DNA from: Areca catechu
Taxonomy: Eukaryota; Streptophyta; Magnoliopsida; Arecales; Arecaceae
NCBI GenBank assembly: GCA_021397845.1
Contig: CM038052.1
Location: forward strand, 139,691,854 to 139,755,853
DNA: 64,000 bases
Direction of reading: 5' to 3'
The position numbers and the translations under genes were made by a program. Below are positions 45,090 through 56,271 of the stretch, piece after piece. The number at the start of each line of letters is the position of its first letter. The stretch's first letter is position 1. Under the pieces are notes generated by a model, which did no database searches, was not told where the DNA came from, and saw only the letters and a program-made list of their open reading frames with translations.

Positions 45090-46688
45090 TGTTGCCCGGG
45101 TGGCTTAGTCCCAAGAGGGGGGTGAATTGGGAATTACAAAATTTTCTTGAATATGTGCACAAGTAATTCCAATTAGTGGTTAGGTGATGTGTTAATTAGA
45201 GAATGAAAGTAGAAGCTAAAGGATAAAACAAACACAACACAAACAAAGCAAATTTATAGTGGTTCGGAGCAACCCAGCTCCTACGTCCACTACCCAAATT
45301 CATCACTTGGGATTTCCATTATATCCCCCAAACCGAAATATAGTCGGATTATTTTGCAGGCTCACAATCCAAACCTCTACACATTGGTTTTTGAAATCGG
45401 GCTCACCAAAGAAACCCAAGTTAGGTTTTAAAGGTTCATTTAAAACCTCTACACTTTGGTTTTTAGCTAGGCTCACCAAAGAAATCTCTACACTCTAGTT
45501 TTAAAGGCTCACCAAAGTAACCTATTTGGTTTTTACAACAGGGCTCACTAATAACCCAGATATTCTAAATGATAGATTAAAAAAGCAACAATAAAGACAA
45601 ACTCTTTTATCTGGGTGGTTCCCAATGCTGCTTGAGTGAAGATCCACTGAATGCTCTTCAATGCACTTCAATGGCTTCCTTGCTTTCCTCAAAAAGGTGC
45701 TTCAAGCTTCTGGTAAGAGTTCTTGCAGGCTTGAAGACAAACTTTAAAGCTCTAGTGCTCTCTCACTTCACTTTAATAAGTGTTCAATAAATACCCAATA
45801 AATCATTATTCGCTCATTAGTCTCTCCAAAGATGTTCTCATACCTTATTTATATAGACTTCAACTGCCTTCCCTTGATTTTGAATGTTGTAGACCGTTGG
45901 AAAGTAACAAGTTACCGTTGGAGCACTTTTGGAATTCAAAAACTAAGAACTGGAACTAGCCGTTGGAGGTGACCCCGTCATTCCAGTCGGCTCGGACAGA
46001 CTTCGAGTCAGCTCGGATGAAGTTCGGGTCGACTGGGTTGAGTGCCAGTCGGCTAGCTTCCATAGTTGAGAAAATACCTCACTCTGGATGAGTCGGCTGG
46101 GCTGAATTCTAGTCGATTGGAGTCTCAGAGGCTTCTCAGACCATTTTCAACTGAGTTCTGGATGAGTCGGCTAGATCTAATTACAGTCGGCTCGGATTCC
46201 TGAGAATCACAGAACGTTCTCAACCTTGTTCTGGATGAGTCGGCTAGACCTTGGTGCCAGTCGGCTGGATCTGTGTGCCAGAGAACTTGTCTTCAGTGCT
46301 AATGCCAGAGTCGGCTGGGTTGTTCATCCAGTCGGCTCGAATGTGGTTCTTCAGCCAGATCAGCTACAAACTTTCAGAACACTTGTCCCAAGCTTTAAAG
46401 ATCTTTTTCAAGCACTTTTTACAATAAATTAAAGGAAAACTTGAAGCTTGAAAGACTACTAGAAGTAACCCTTGAACTGATTTTTAATAGAAATTTTTTG
46501 TAGGGTTCTTCTTTACAAGATTCTGAATAATTTACAACTCAACACAAAACATTATAGATTGTAGGAGTTAAAAAGATGTATCAATGTAGTTATCCTACAA
46601 AATCATGTCAATCATTTGAGGAGTTGTTAGATAGCTAAATGTATGCTCCAATATTTTGTTATCATCAAAATCACTTTAGGGGTCAACA
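45090..46688 (-). repeat. Element E, 3' LTR
   Basis: TGTTGCCCGGG to GGGTCAACA, 1599 bp. It contains the GGCTCACCAA repeats and an AGTCGGCTCGG motif array (45985-46345). It keeps about 66 bp near 45955-46025 that the other LTR has lost. Confidence 0.92.
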
Positions 46689-47389
46689 ATCTCCCCCTTT
46701 TTGATGATGACAAAACACTGGGCATGAAAAGAATCTACTCTATTCACAAATATGTAAGCACTTATATTTAAAAATCAACTGTAATCTCAAATATATATCA
46801 GTATATGCTATATAGTTATGCACAAAATCAAATTCATATGCTGTAAATATCAGAGATTGATTGCTTGTATGTATCAAGCAGCATTAAGTATCGACTGATA
46901 GATATGATATGTTGAGAGCATCAGAGCATCATAAAAATCATTAAAGTATGTAAGTTAAAAATGTATATCTCCCTCTGTTTATAAGATTTCTAGACAATAT
47001 GAATTGTTTTTAAGTTTCTTCTCCTTTGACATTCACTTGAACATTTTATCAGAATAATATGCAAGAGATCATTCAGAAATGCCTTAAAAACTCTCCCTGT
47101 CTACTTTACTTTAGTATTACTATTGCAATTCATGTATTCTTTCATGCACTCTATGGTTCTCCCCCTTTTTGTCAACAATTCAAAAAGGTTAAACAAGTAA
47201 GCTCAGAATTTTAAATAGATTGAGAAAGTTTTAAAAATTTGTTTGAGAAAATTTCACTTTCTCAACTTAAAGAGAGAATTCTATTTAATTAAATAGAGAT
47301 GTAATCAAGATGATACAAGTACACACATTACACAATAATTAAAAAGAGTTCATTTCATTTCTGTCAAAAAGTGTTCAGTACATCAGTCA
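46689..47389 (-). other. Element E polypurine tracts and spacer
   Basis: The tract next to the LTR is minus-strand AAAAAGGGGGAGAT (46689-46702). Others lie near 46969-46978, 47091-47099 and 47159-47170. No gene. Confidence 0.75.
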
Positions 47390-49285
47390 TTACAAAAGTT
47401 TCAAAAACATCCAAAAAGGTACTGAAACTACAAAAAGTCTAATCAGAATCATCACTGGAAACATTGACACCTTGCCAGGAAGTGGGTCTAGGTGCTCGAC
47501 TAGATGAAGCATGTGGAGGAGGAGCCCTAGGGTGAACAAAGGTACTAGGTGCCCTAGTGGAAATCGGTGGCGGATCATATAATGGTCGTGTCCAAGCTGG
47601 ACTTCCAATGAACTGACGGTGCTATTGAGAGAAACCATTTCCACCCACATTGCTCCCATCTGCTGATCCAAGTCCTTGAGGCTAATTGGTACTTTATTTA
47701 CTGCCTCTTTCATTTCACCTATCTCCTTCTACATAGATTCAAGCTCAGCTGCTTGGACATTCGCGAAGGCTTCTGCTGATCCTCGATGTCTGCTAAGCTC
47801 CGATCTTATGATTCCAATGCCCCTAGTATAATCTTCTGCCATACCTCTTGTATCTACAATGGTTCCCACTCTACCTCTAAGCTCCTTCAATTCAGTCTGA
47901 TATTCATTCAAAGTGGCATCCACAGACTTTAAAATTGTCTCAGAACTTGAAGAGATGCAATTTAGAATAGGCTGAAGGTCTATCTGAGGTGCAGTCCTTG
48001 AAGCTTCAATAGCTTCAACATTTTCTTTTAGATTTGAAACATTCTCTTCTAATTTGTCCAACCTGATGTCCACTGATTGTTTCAAATCACTAAATAAGGA
48101 AGTTATAGTACTAGTCAGTGAATCTGTCAAGTTTTTCAATTGTTCTTCAATCTGAACATGGACAATTGGAGGCTGTGTAGCTGCAGTAGGATAGTCATGC
48201 AATGGAACATCAATAGAAGGCAGGTCAAACTCTGGTGCTGGCAAGTCAAACTCTGCTGTAGGCAAATCAAATATAGGTGACGGTGCTCTAGTCTCCTCAG
48301 TGATAGCAGCAGGCTCAGGTACAAATGACTCAGGCTCTGGTACAGGTTTACAAGTTCCAGCTACTTCATCCTCTTCCTCTTCTTCACTACTACTGGAGTT
48401 GCCAATCGCTCTTACATTTGTGCCCTTTTTTCTCCAGACTCCCATTTGAAAATATCGCATCCTCTCAAGAGTCTTAGATGTGTAGATATCAGTGTGATGC
48501 AGTTCTAAACCGTCTTCACCATCCAAATTGACTCTGTGGGATTTAAACAACAATGTAAGCATCATACCTTATGGCAAACAGGCTTTAGCTTTTCTAACTG
48601 TTTCTTTCATCTGCATGATTATGATATATGACAGATTGACAGGAGCTCTTTCTAGGATATGCTCCATTAGACATAGATCTTTTTCGCTCACCCAATCGAA
48701 CCTACCAGTTCTTTGTAGGAAAATTCTACAAATGAAGTTGTGAAGTAGTCTCATTTCCAATGAAAGGGTGTTAGCTAGAACAGTCCCAATTCCTCCTACA
48801 TCCTCTCTGTTCAAGATAGTTTTCAAGGTCTTCTCTCTATTTTCAATTACTAAAAATTTCAGTCCCTCAGAAGGAATATCTAGTAATTCAAGCAAGGACT
48901 CCTCATTCACAATAACCCTCTTCCATTTGATAGTAGATTCCACATGGTTAATTCCCAACCATAGGTTCTCATATAAACTTCTAACCAATGAGGGATAGGT
49001 TTTCTCATTTAATGAATAGAATTTCCTCCACCCTTGTTATTCGATTAAGTCTCCTATTTTTAACCCAATGCCCTTAATAAACTCAAAATTAATACGTCGC
49101 CCAGAGGTTACCGTATGAGTAGACATTGAGGTTACATGGCTGGGAGCTGATGGAGCTTCTCTTGTGGCTTCCTCTGCAATTTCTTCATCGCTTGGCTCTT
49201 CTTGCCTTCGCTTGGACCTTCTTTCTTTTTCAGCCAAAGGAGCAACCCTAGCGGACCGTTTTCCTGTCGCACGTTTGGGTGCCAT
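47390..49285 (-). pseudogene. Element E env-like ORF, one reading frame with three stops
   Basis: The gene spans 631 codons in a single frame from the ATG at 49285 ('MAPKRATGKRSARVAPLAEK') to the stop at 47390. Three nonsense codons interrupt it: 49037-49039, 48569-48571 and 47729-47731; no frameshift is needed. Order: basic Lys/Arg N-terminus; globular part with 'SGRRINFEFIKGIGLKIGD', 'RIFLQRTGRFDWVSEKDL' and 'MKETVRKAKACLP'; acidic Ser/Glu linker; three FDLP repeats (about 48180-48270); coiled coil with 'LKQSVDIRLDKLEENVSNL'; 'GSAEAFANVQA' helix; Pro/Ser-rich tail. No signal peptide or membrane helix is evident. Function unknown. Confidence 0.8.
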
Positions 49286-49800
49286 AGCTAGGAAGAATGG
49301 AAGAGCAAGAGAATGGAGTGCTTGGTAGGGAGTAGGAAGTCTTTGGAGTGGGTTTTGGAGATGAGTGAACCGTTAGAAAGGACAACATAGAAGCCAAACT
49401 GTTTGGAGAAGAGTTTATAACCCTAAGCAAAATGCTTCGGTGCGACAATCTAGTCGACTCGAGCAGCCCTAAAAGGGTTTCCAGTCGACTCAGCCAGAGC
49501 TTCTCTAAAATCATCAGAAATTCTAGTCGACTCGAAACTGTTCGAGCTGGCTAGGCCAGAACAAGTTCAAAACTCAGAAAAATCCAGTCGACTAGGATCA
49601 AGATACAGTCGACTCGAATAGAGAAAATAGAGTTTTGAAAAATTTGAACACAATTCAGAAGAACTTTGAATAGAATTTCAAGAAAATTAAAGCTCAACAG
49701 AATAGAATAAATTGAGGAGGTTTTCTAGATAAAGTTTCCTTAGAATTGAAGGAATTAGGTTGAAGAATCTAGAAGGGATCACAAAGTCCTAATTTACTTC
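49286..49800 (-). promoter_or_regulatory. Element E pol-env spacer with motif array
   Basis: Gene-free. From 49448 to 49622 it holds AGTCGACTCG or one-base variants six times (49452, 49484, 49526, 49587 and 49609 regions) plus GAGCTGGCTAGG. Perfect palindromes GAGTCGACTC-like are commoner here than in the LTR. Possible promoter for the env-like ORF; inferred. Confidence 0.45.
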
Positions 49801-50213
49801 TAATTATCTCAAATATATCTTAATTGAGTGGCTTGGTGAATATGTTAGCTAATTGATCTTCAGTTGGCATAGAGTCAAGCACAATATTACCATTAGAAAC
49901 ATGATCTGTAATAAAATGATGTCTAATTTCAATATGCTAGGTTCTAGAGTGTTGAATCGGTTTCTTTGTCAAATTGATAGCACTTGTGTTATCATATTTA
50001 ATTGGAATTTTGAATTGTGATACACCAAAGTCTTCTAGTTGTTGTTTAATCCATAACACTTGAGCACAACAACTACCGGTAGCCACGTACTCAGCCTCAG
50101 CTGTGGATTAGGCTATGAAATTAAATTCAACCCTAGAAATTGACATGTACCACTAGTGCTTTTTCTATCTATCTTACAACCAGCATAATCAGCATCAGAG
50201 AATCCAATAAAAT
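49801..50213 (-). pseudogene. Element E RNase H, decayed
   Basis: Aligns with the B RNase H (18032-18454) on the minus strand, with the same 'H-IRDHV' end and Asp box, but a short deletion near 50108-50125 removes part of the region before the STAETEY block and stops are present. Confidence 0.75.
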
Positions 50214-51171
50214 TCAAAGTAGAATGTTTAGAAAACAAATTCCTAAATTACTTGTTCCTTTCAAATATTTAATTATTCTTTTTACAGCAAGCATTTGTGT
50301 TTCTTTAGGTGAAGACTGAAATCTATCACATACACATACACTATATAATATGTCAAGTCTACTTGTAGCAAAATATAATAAGGATCCGATCATACCTCTA
50401 TATAGCTTTTGGTCAACATTGGATCCATTTTCATCTTTGTCCAGTCTGCAAGCTAGGCTCATGGGTGTGCTCATTGTTTTGCTATTCTCCATCCTAAACT
50501 TTTTGATGATTTCCTTGATGTATTTGGCTTGGTTGATGAAGATGCCTTCCTTTGTTTGTTTTACTTGAAGTCCAAGGAAGTAGTTCAGCTCGCCCATTAA
50601 GCTCATTTCATATTCTCCCTGCATAAGCTTAGCAAATTCTTTACATAGAGATTCATTAGTTGCACCAAAAATGATATCATCTACATATATTTGTACAACT
50701 AAGATGTTATTATTTTTTTTTGATAAACAAAGTTTTATCTACATTTCCTCTTGAAAAATCATTTTCAGTTAAGAAAGTGCAAGTCTATCATACCAGGCTC
50801 TAGGTGCTTGTTTCAAACCATACAATGCTTTGTTTAATTTAAATACATGGTTTGGAAAAGCATGATTTTCAAAACCTAGTGGTTGTTCCATAAAAACTTG
50901 TTCAGAGATTTAACCATTAAGAAATGCACTTTTTACTCCATTTGAAAGAGTTTAAAGTTCATGTAGCAAGCAAATGCAAGTAATAATCTAATGGCTTCTA
51001 GTCTTGCTACGGGTGCATAAGTTTCATCAAAATCAATACCTTTTTCTTGGTTATATGCCTTAGCCACTAATCTAGCTTTGCTCCTTATAATATTTCCTTG
51101 TTCATCTAATTTATTCCGATAGACCCATTTAGTTCCTATAATTGGGTGGTCTGTAGGTCTATCTACAAGTA
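50214..51171 (-). pseudogene. Element E reverse transcriptase
   Basis: RT N-terminal segment is fused to protease at 51171 and reads 'DRPTDHPIIGTKWVYRNKL' and 'GIDFDETYAPVARLEAIR' to 50933. A frameshift follows; the YVDD box is encoded at 50676-50687; 50624-50214 has 'MGELNYFLGLQVKQTKEG' and 'GMIGSLLYFATSRLDILY'. The first RT block ('WTLV' and before) was lost with the integrase. Confidence 0.87.
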
Positions 51172-51619
51172 AGCCTGACTCTTTGGTCTTAGCATTCATT
51201 GCAACTAGACTAGGGCTACTAGACATGGCAAGATCATCAAGATCTACCACATAGATATTTCCGAGTCTAAGTCCAATAAATTTATTGCTAGAATCTAAAG
51301 AGTTAGTTACTATGCACATAGAAGACTCAAAGACAACCTTGAAGCCTTTATCACATAATTGACTTATACTTAACAGATTATGCTTCAATTTGTCTACTAG
51401 CAAAACATTTTCAATAAAAGTGAAGGGAGTTATTTTGATCTTACCGATATCGATTATTCTCTCTTTGCCATTATCTCCAAAGGTAACCATACCTCCTTCT
51501 TTCACTTCAAGGGTGATGAATTGGTCCTTGTCACCCGTCATATATCTTGAGCAGCCGCTGTCCAAGTACCATCTTTTCTTCAACTTTTGGGCTGTAAGAC
51601 ATTTCTGCAAAACAATCAA
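50933..51619 (-). pseudogene. Element E protease fused in frame to RT
   Basis: A single 228-codon frame. It begins 'KRWYLDSGCSRYMTGDKDQ' (catalytic DSG), passes 'VTFGDNGKERIIDIGKIK', 'LLVDKLKHNLLSISQLCDKG' and 'SLVAMNAKTKESGLL', and at 51171 jumps to the RT text 'VDRPTDHPIIGTKW'. In B those two points lie about 1.2 kb apart with the whole integrase between them. The junction shares AGT with both parents, as in end joining with microhomology. The frame stays open across it, but it may have no function. Confidence 0.88.
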
Positions 51620-51641
51620 TGAATTCTTTTAGGTACCCAAG

Positions 51642-53507
51642 CTACCTTGGGTCCTTGCAGGTTAGTAGAGGTGGTTCCTTTGAGAACCCAAATCTTTTTA
51701 ATCTTTTTATGGACATTTCTAAGGTTATTGTATTTAAAAGCTTTATTCCTATTCTTTTGCAACCATAGCAAACAACTTTAGAATTTTTGTTGGAAACAGA
51801 ATTTGATGTTCTAAAAGTTGATGCACTTGATGCAGATTTCAAACTTTTCGAAATGTATGCATTTTTGATCAAATTCTTAGGAGCATATGATAAAGATTTT
51901 GAAGTAGAAATAGCTTTCGGTGTGGCTGAAACTTTTTGAGATAAAATATTTTGAGCTCGTGTTTTGGATTTCACAAAAGTTGTTGCTGAAATTCCATTTG
52001 CAAAAGAAGTGTTGAAACCAATTCCAGCTTTATTTACAGAAATTCATTATTCTTTTAAAATTAGCTCAAGCTTATTTGAAGATAAAGTTAGTTTTTCAAC
52101 CAAAGGCTTGAGATTTGTAACCTCCTTTTTAATTCATTATTTTCAGCAAGTAAATCTGCATTTTTCTTTTCATATGATAAATTCTTATTTTTCAGTTTTT
52201 CAATTATTTCAGAAAAGTCATGCAATTCCTTTTGTAATAAAGTGTTATTTTCTGAAATTTCATCTTTTTGTTTAAGTAAAGTATCATTCATATTTTTCAA
52301 TGATTTTATCTTTACTCCAGCTTTCTTAAATTCATAAAGTAAATCATGAAAAGCAGAATTTAATTCTTCAAAAGTAAATTCAGTGCAGTTATTAGGGGAT
52401 GTTACTTCATCTTTGAGACCCATTAAGCAGAGATAGGCAGTTTTGGTGGTCTCTTCTTCTTCCGATGATGTTGAGTATTCACTATCGGACCATGTGGCAA
52501 CCAGGGCTTTCTTTTTCTTCTTCGGTATGAAGGATTTCTTCAACATTGGATAGTTCGGATGTATATGCCCTAGCTTCTTACATTCGTAGCACGTGGGGAC
52601 TACCTGTTTGTCTTTCTCTCTGTCCTTTTCCTTTTCCTTTTTATAATCCTTCTTGTGAAATTTCTGGTTGTACCTTCCTTTCTTTCTTCCCATAAATTTT
52701 CTAAATCTCCTCACAACCATAGTGATGTCTTCATCTTCTAGGTTGTTATTGGAGGAGGTGCTTTCATCTTTAGATTCTTCATCATCTCTCTTTGAATCGG
52801 AAGCAGCTTTAAAGGCGATTGTCCGCTTTTTCTTTTGCTCATCTTCCGTTCTGTGTTGCATTGTTAGCTCGTGGGTGATGAGTGATCCCAGCAGTTTATC
52901 CAGCATCAAAGTGTTGAGATCTTTGGCTTCCTGGATCGTAGTTACCTTGGGATCCCATTCGTAGGGCAAAGAACGAAGAATCTTCTGAACTAGATCTGCA
53001 TTGGAGTATACCAAGCCAAGACTCTTTAAACCGTTAATAATATCTGTAAATCTAAAGAACATGGCAGATATTGTTTCAGAAGGTTCCATTTTGAATAATA
53101 CATAATTATGAACTAAAATATTTATCATGGAGGTTTTCACTTGGAAAGTTCGCTCATGGGTCACCTCGAGTTTATCCCAGATTTCCTTTACTGATGAGGA
53201 AGTAAAAATTCGGTTGAACTCGTTAGCATCCAAAGCACAATATAACAAATTCATTGCTCTGGCGTTCAATTCCCCCATCTTCATGTAATGATCATCCCAG
53301 TCCTCTTCAGGCTTGGGATGTCTAGGCCATCACTTTAATTATGGAAATGTGTGGCCCTTTCAAGATGACATTCCATAATTGAAAATCTATAACTTGTATG
53401 TAAAGTTTCATTTGTGCTTTTCAATATGAATAATTAGTGCCTGCGAATAGTGGAGGTCTATTTATAGATTGGCCCTCAGCCAAGGATGTACTCACGGGAT
53501 GAGCCAT
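51642..53507 (-). pseudogene. Element E gag
   Basis: Start at 53507 (MAHPM form). The longest intact Gag frame in the window is 53284-52088 (398 codons): capsid with 'MKMGELNARAMNLLYCALD' and 'LVYSNADLVQKILRSLPYE', basic tract, knuckle 'CYECKKLGHIHPNY' (final Cys changed to Tyr), 'MVATWSDSE'-type acidic tract and coiled coil. 51974-51642 has the second knuckle, 'CYGCKRIGIKLLN', damaged by a frameshift in the tail. Frame changes lie near 53300 and 52085. Confidence 0.88.
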
Positions 53508-53536
53508 CGATCTTAACTCAAGTAATCAGAGACACT

Positions 53537-53548
53537 GCTCTGATACTA
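53537..53548 (-). other. Element E primer-binding site
   Basis: Minus-strand TAGTATCAGAGC, two bases from the LTR; one mismatch to the standard site. Confidence 0.85.
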
Positions 53549-53550
53549 GC

Positions 53551-55083
53551 TATTGCCTAGGTGGCTTAGTCCCAAGAGGGGGATGAATTAGGAATTCTAA
53601 AATTTTCTCGAATATGAGCATAAGTAATTCCAATTAGTGGTTAGGGGCTATGTTAATCAGAGAATGATAGCAGAAGCTAAAGGATAAAACAAACACAATA
53701 CAAACAAAGCAAATTTATAGTGGTTCGGAGCAACCCAGCTCCTACGTCCACTACCCAAGTTCAAAACTCGGGATTTCTATTATATCCCCCAAACCGGAAT
53801 ACAGTCGGATTGTTTTACAGGCTCACAATCCAAACCTCTACACTTTAGTTTTTGGAACCGGGCTCACCAAAGAAACCCAAGTTAGGTTTTTACAGGTTCA
53901 CCTAAAACCTCTACATTTTGGTTTTTAGCTAGGCTCACCAAAGAAACCTCTATACTCTGGTTTTAAAGGCTCACCAAAGTAACCTATTTGGTTTTTACAA
54001 CAGGGCTCACCAATAACCCTGATATTCTAAATGATAGTTTAAAAAAGCAACAATAAAGACAAACTCTGTTGTCTGGGTGGTTGCCAATGCAGCTCGAGTA
54101 AAGATCCACTGAATGATCTTCAATGCATTTCAATGGCTTCCTTGCTTTCCTCAAAAAGGTGCTTCAAGCTTCTGGTAAGAGTTGTTGCAGGCTTGAAGAC
54201 AAACTTTAAAGCTCTAGTGCTCTCTCACTTTACTTCAATAAGTGTACAATAAATGCTCAATAAATCATTATTCGCTCATTAGTCGCTCCAAAGATGTTCT
54301 CATACCTTATTTATAGAGACTTCAACTGCCTTCCCTTGATTTTGAATGTTATAGATCATTGGAAAGTGATAGGTTACCGTTGGAGCACTTTTGGAATTCA
54401 AAAACTGAGAACTGAAGGTGACAGTTGCTTGGATGAAGTTCAGGTCGACTGGGTTGAGTGCCAATCGGCTAGCTTCCATAGTTGAGAAAATACCACACAC
54501 TGGACGAGTCGGCTGGAGTCTCAGAGGCTTCTTAGACCATTTTCATCTGAGTTCTGGATGAGTCGCCTAGATCTAATTCCAGTCGGCTCGGATTCCTGAG
54601 AATCACAGAACGTTCTCAACCTTGTTCTGGACGAGTTGGCTGGACCTTGGTGACAGTCAGCTGGATTTGTATGCTAGAGAACTTGTCTTCAGTGCCAGTG
54701 CTAGAGTCGACTGGGTTGTTCATCCAGTCGGCTTGAATGTTGTTCTTCAGCCAGATCAGCTTAAACATCCAGAACACTTGTCCCAAGCTTTAAAGATCTT
54801 CTTCAAAAACTTTTTACAATAAATTAAAGGAAAACTTGAAGCTTGAAAGACTACTAGAAGTAACCCTTGAACTAGTTTTTAATAGAAATTTTTTGTAGGG
54901 TTCTTCTTTACAAGATTCTAAATAATTTTCAACTCAACACAAAACATTAAAGATTGTAGGAGTTAATAAGATGTATCAATGTAGTTGTCCTACAAAAACA
55001 TGTCAATCATTTGAGGAGTTGTTAGATAACTAAATGTATGCTCCAATATTTTGTTATCATCAAAATCACTTTAGGGGTCACAA
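53551..55083 (-). repeat. Element E, 5' LTR
   Basis: Begins TATTGCC (terminal G mutated to A) and ends GGGTCACAA (CAACA altered), 1533 bp, followed by the target-site copy TTATG at 55084-55088. A deletion of about 66 bp near 54410 removes some motif copies kept in the other LTR. Confidence 0.9.
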
Positions 55084-55088
55084 TTATG

Positions 55089-55370
55089 AATCCCAGCACT
55101 CTAATACCGGAAACTTACGAGGCCCAGCACTCTAAGCTCAAAAACTTATGAAACCCGTTACTCTAAGCCCATAAACTTACGAAGCCCGACACACTAAGCC
55201 CGAAAACTCACGAATCCCTACACTCTAAGCCTGGAAACACTCGAAACCCCGCACTCTAAGCCTAGTAACTCATGAAGCCCGGCACTCTAAGCCTAGAAAC
55301 TCATGAAGCCCATCACTATAAGCCCGAAAACATACAAAGCCCGGCATTCAAAGCTAGAAGTCCTACCTCA
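55089..55370. repeat. 31-bp tandem repeat of the Tat 3' region, right part
   Basis: About nine more units in the same phase as 44925-45089, with CACTCTAAGC-type anchors and decay toward the right end. Together with the left part there are about 14 units. Tandem repeats in the 3' untranslated region are known for Tat-lineage elements such as Ogre. Confidence 0.88.
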
Positions 55371-56164
55371 GAATTCAAGTGATGCCAGCAGCCCCACCTC
55401 TAAGGTCCGGAGACATACCACCAACTTGCTCAAAGTCCAAAAATGTCGATGGGAGCCTTAAGTAATCCATCCATCTGTCACTTATCTCATAGCATGGCTC
55501 ACCTACAAGTCCGGTGCCCCAAAGCCTCATGGCCATGCTCACAGCCCGGGGGTGGCTACAAAAGGCCATCCACCGTGTGACTCATATCATGGTGAATCAG
55601 GAAGCTTGGGGCCCTCATCAGAAAGCTGGGCACTCCGCCCTCATCAAGGCCATGCTCACCATGGCCGTGCTCATAGCTAGGGGTGGCACCATGATGCTAT
55701 CCACTGCATGGCTCATAGCTCGATGAAGCAAGAAGATCCAGAGATCTTGCATTCTGGCTCGAGTGGCCCCTAGGATCGAAGGAAAGAGGGTGAGGCTCTC
55801 CAAGGACCTCCATGCCCATCCGGAGGCCTAGAAGTAGGCTCGAAGCAGTCAAGACCTAAGGCAGGCACTTGCACCATAATTAAAAAAAGGTAGTAGGGAA
55901 CTGCACCAAGCTTATCGGGCGAACTAACATATTTCCTTGCTGTTAAGATAAGCCCCTTTCACCCCAAGGAATTCTGTGAAGGTGTTTTTTAAAAAAATAG
56001 AAGAAAAGAGAAAAAGGAAAAGAAGAGAAGGAAAGGAGCTGACTGAGGAATGATAGTTGAAGAAAGAGGTGATTCATTAATAAAATTCCTTTTACATTCT
56101 TCCATGAGGCATCCCCGACAAACCAGGTGCCCTCTCAAACCCTAAGTACAAAAGAAAGGAGAGA
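55371..56164. other. Tat 3' untranslated region
   Basis: No gene. Two related blocks, about 55520-55600 and 55655-55735, share GCTCATAGC-type and ATCCACTG-type text, so an older duplication is likely. A purine-rich run at 55988-56038 (AGAAGAAAAGAGAAAAAGG) could be a polypurine tract on the plus strand. Confidence 0.5.
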
Positions 56165-56271
56165 AGCCTATGCATCAGTGGTCAGCTCCTTCCCGGGTCG
56201 ACGAGTGACCTCAACCACTGGTGGAACATCCTGGGCGGCTTTGGATTCTGCATCCACTTCAACCACCCCTG
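56165..56271 (-). pseudogene. Tat antisense ORF, C-terminal end
   Basis: Minus-strand frame reading 'VVEVDAESKAAQDVPPVVEV' then 'TRRPGKELTTDA' and stop near 56167. Its upstream part is separated by chromovirus F; the 62440-63700 region carries the rest. Opposite strand to the Tat integrase at 44226. Confidence 0.55.

Larger units (their letters stand above)
45090..55083 (-). mobile_element. Element E: Sirevirus-type Copia element lacking integrase, 9.99 kb
   Basis: Two LTRs, primer-binding site, gag, protease, RT, RNase H, env-like ORF and multiple polypurine tracts, in minus orientation, flanked by TTATG. It is about 1.26 kb shorter than B; the difference is the whole integrase region, removed by a clean in-frame deletion at 51171. 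It is nested in the 31-bp tandem repeats of a Tat element. Confidence 0.9.

Noticed and set aside
47390..49285. A true viral envelope glycoprotein
   Set aside because: No signal peptide, membrane anchor or paired cysteines are evident; the name reflects position after pol only.
44925..55370. Regular 31-bp repeats resembling a CRISPR array
   Set aside because: Units are contiguous with no unique spacers, there are no cas genes, and the setting is a plant retrotransposon.
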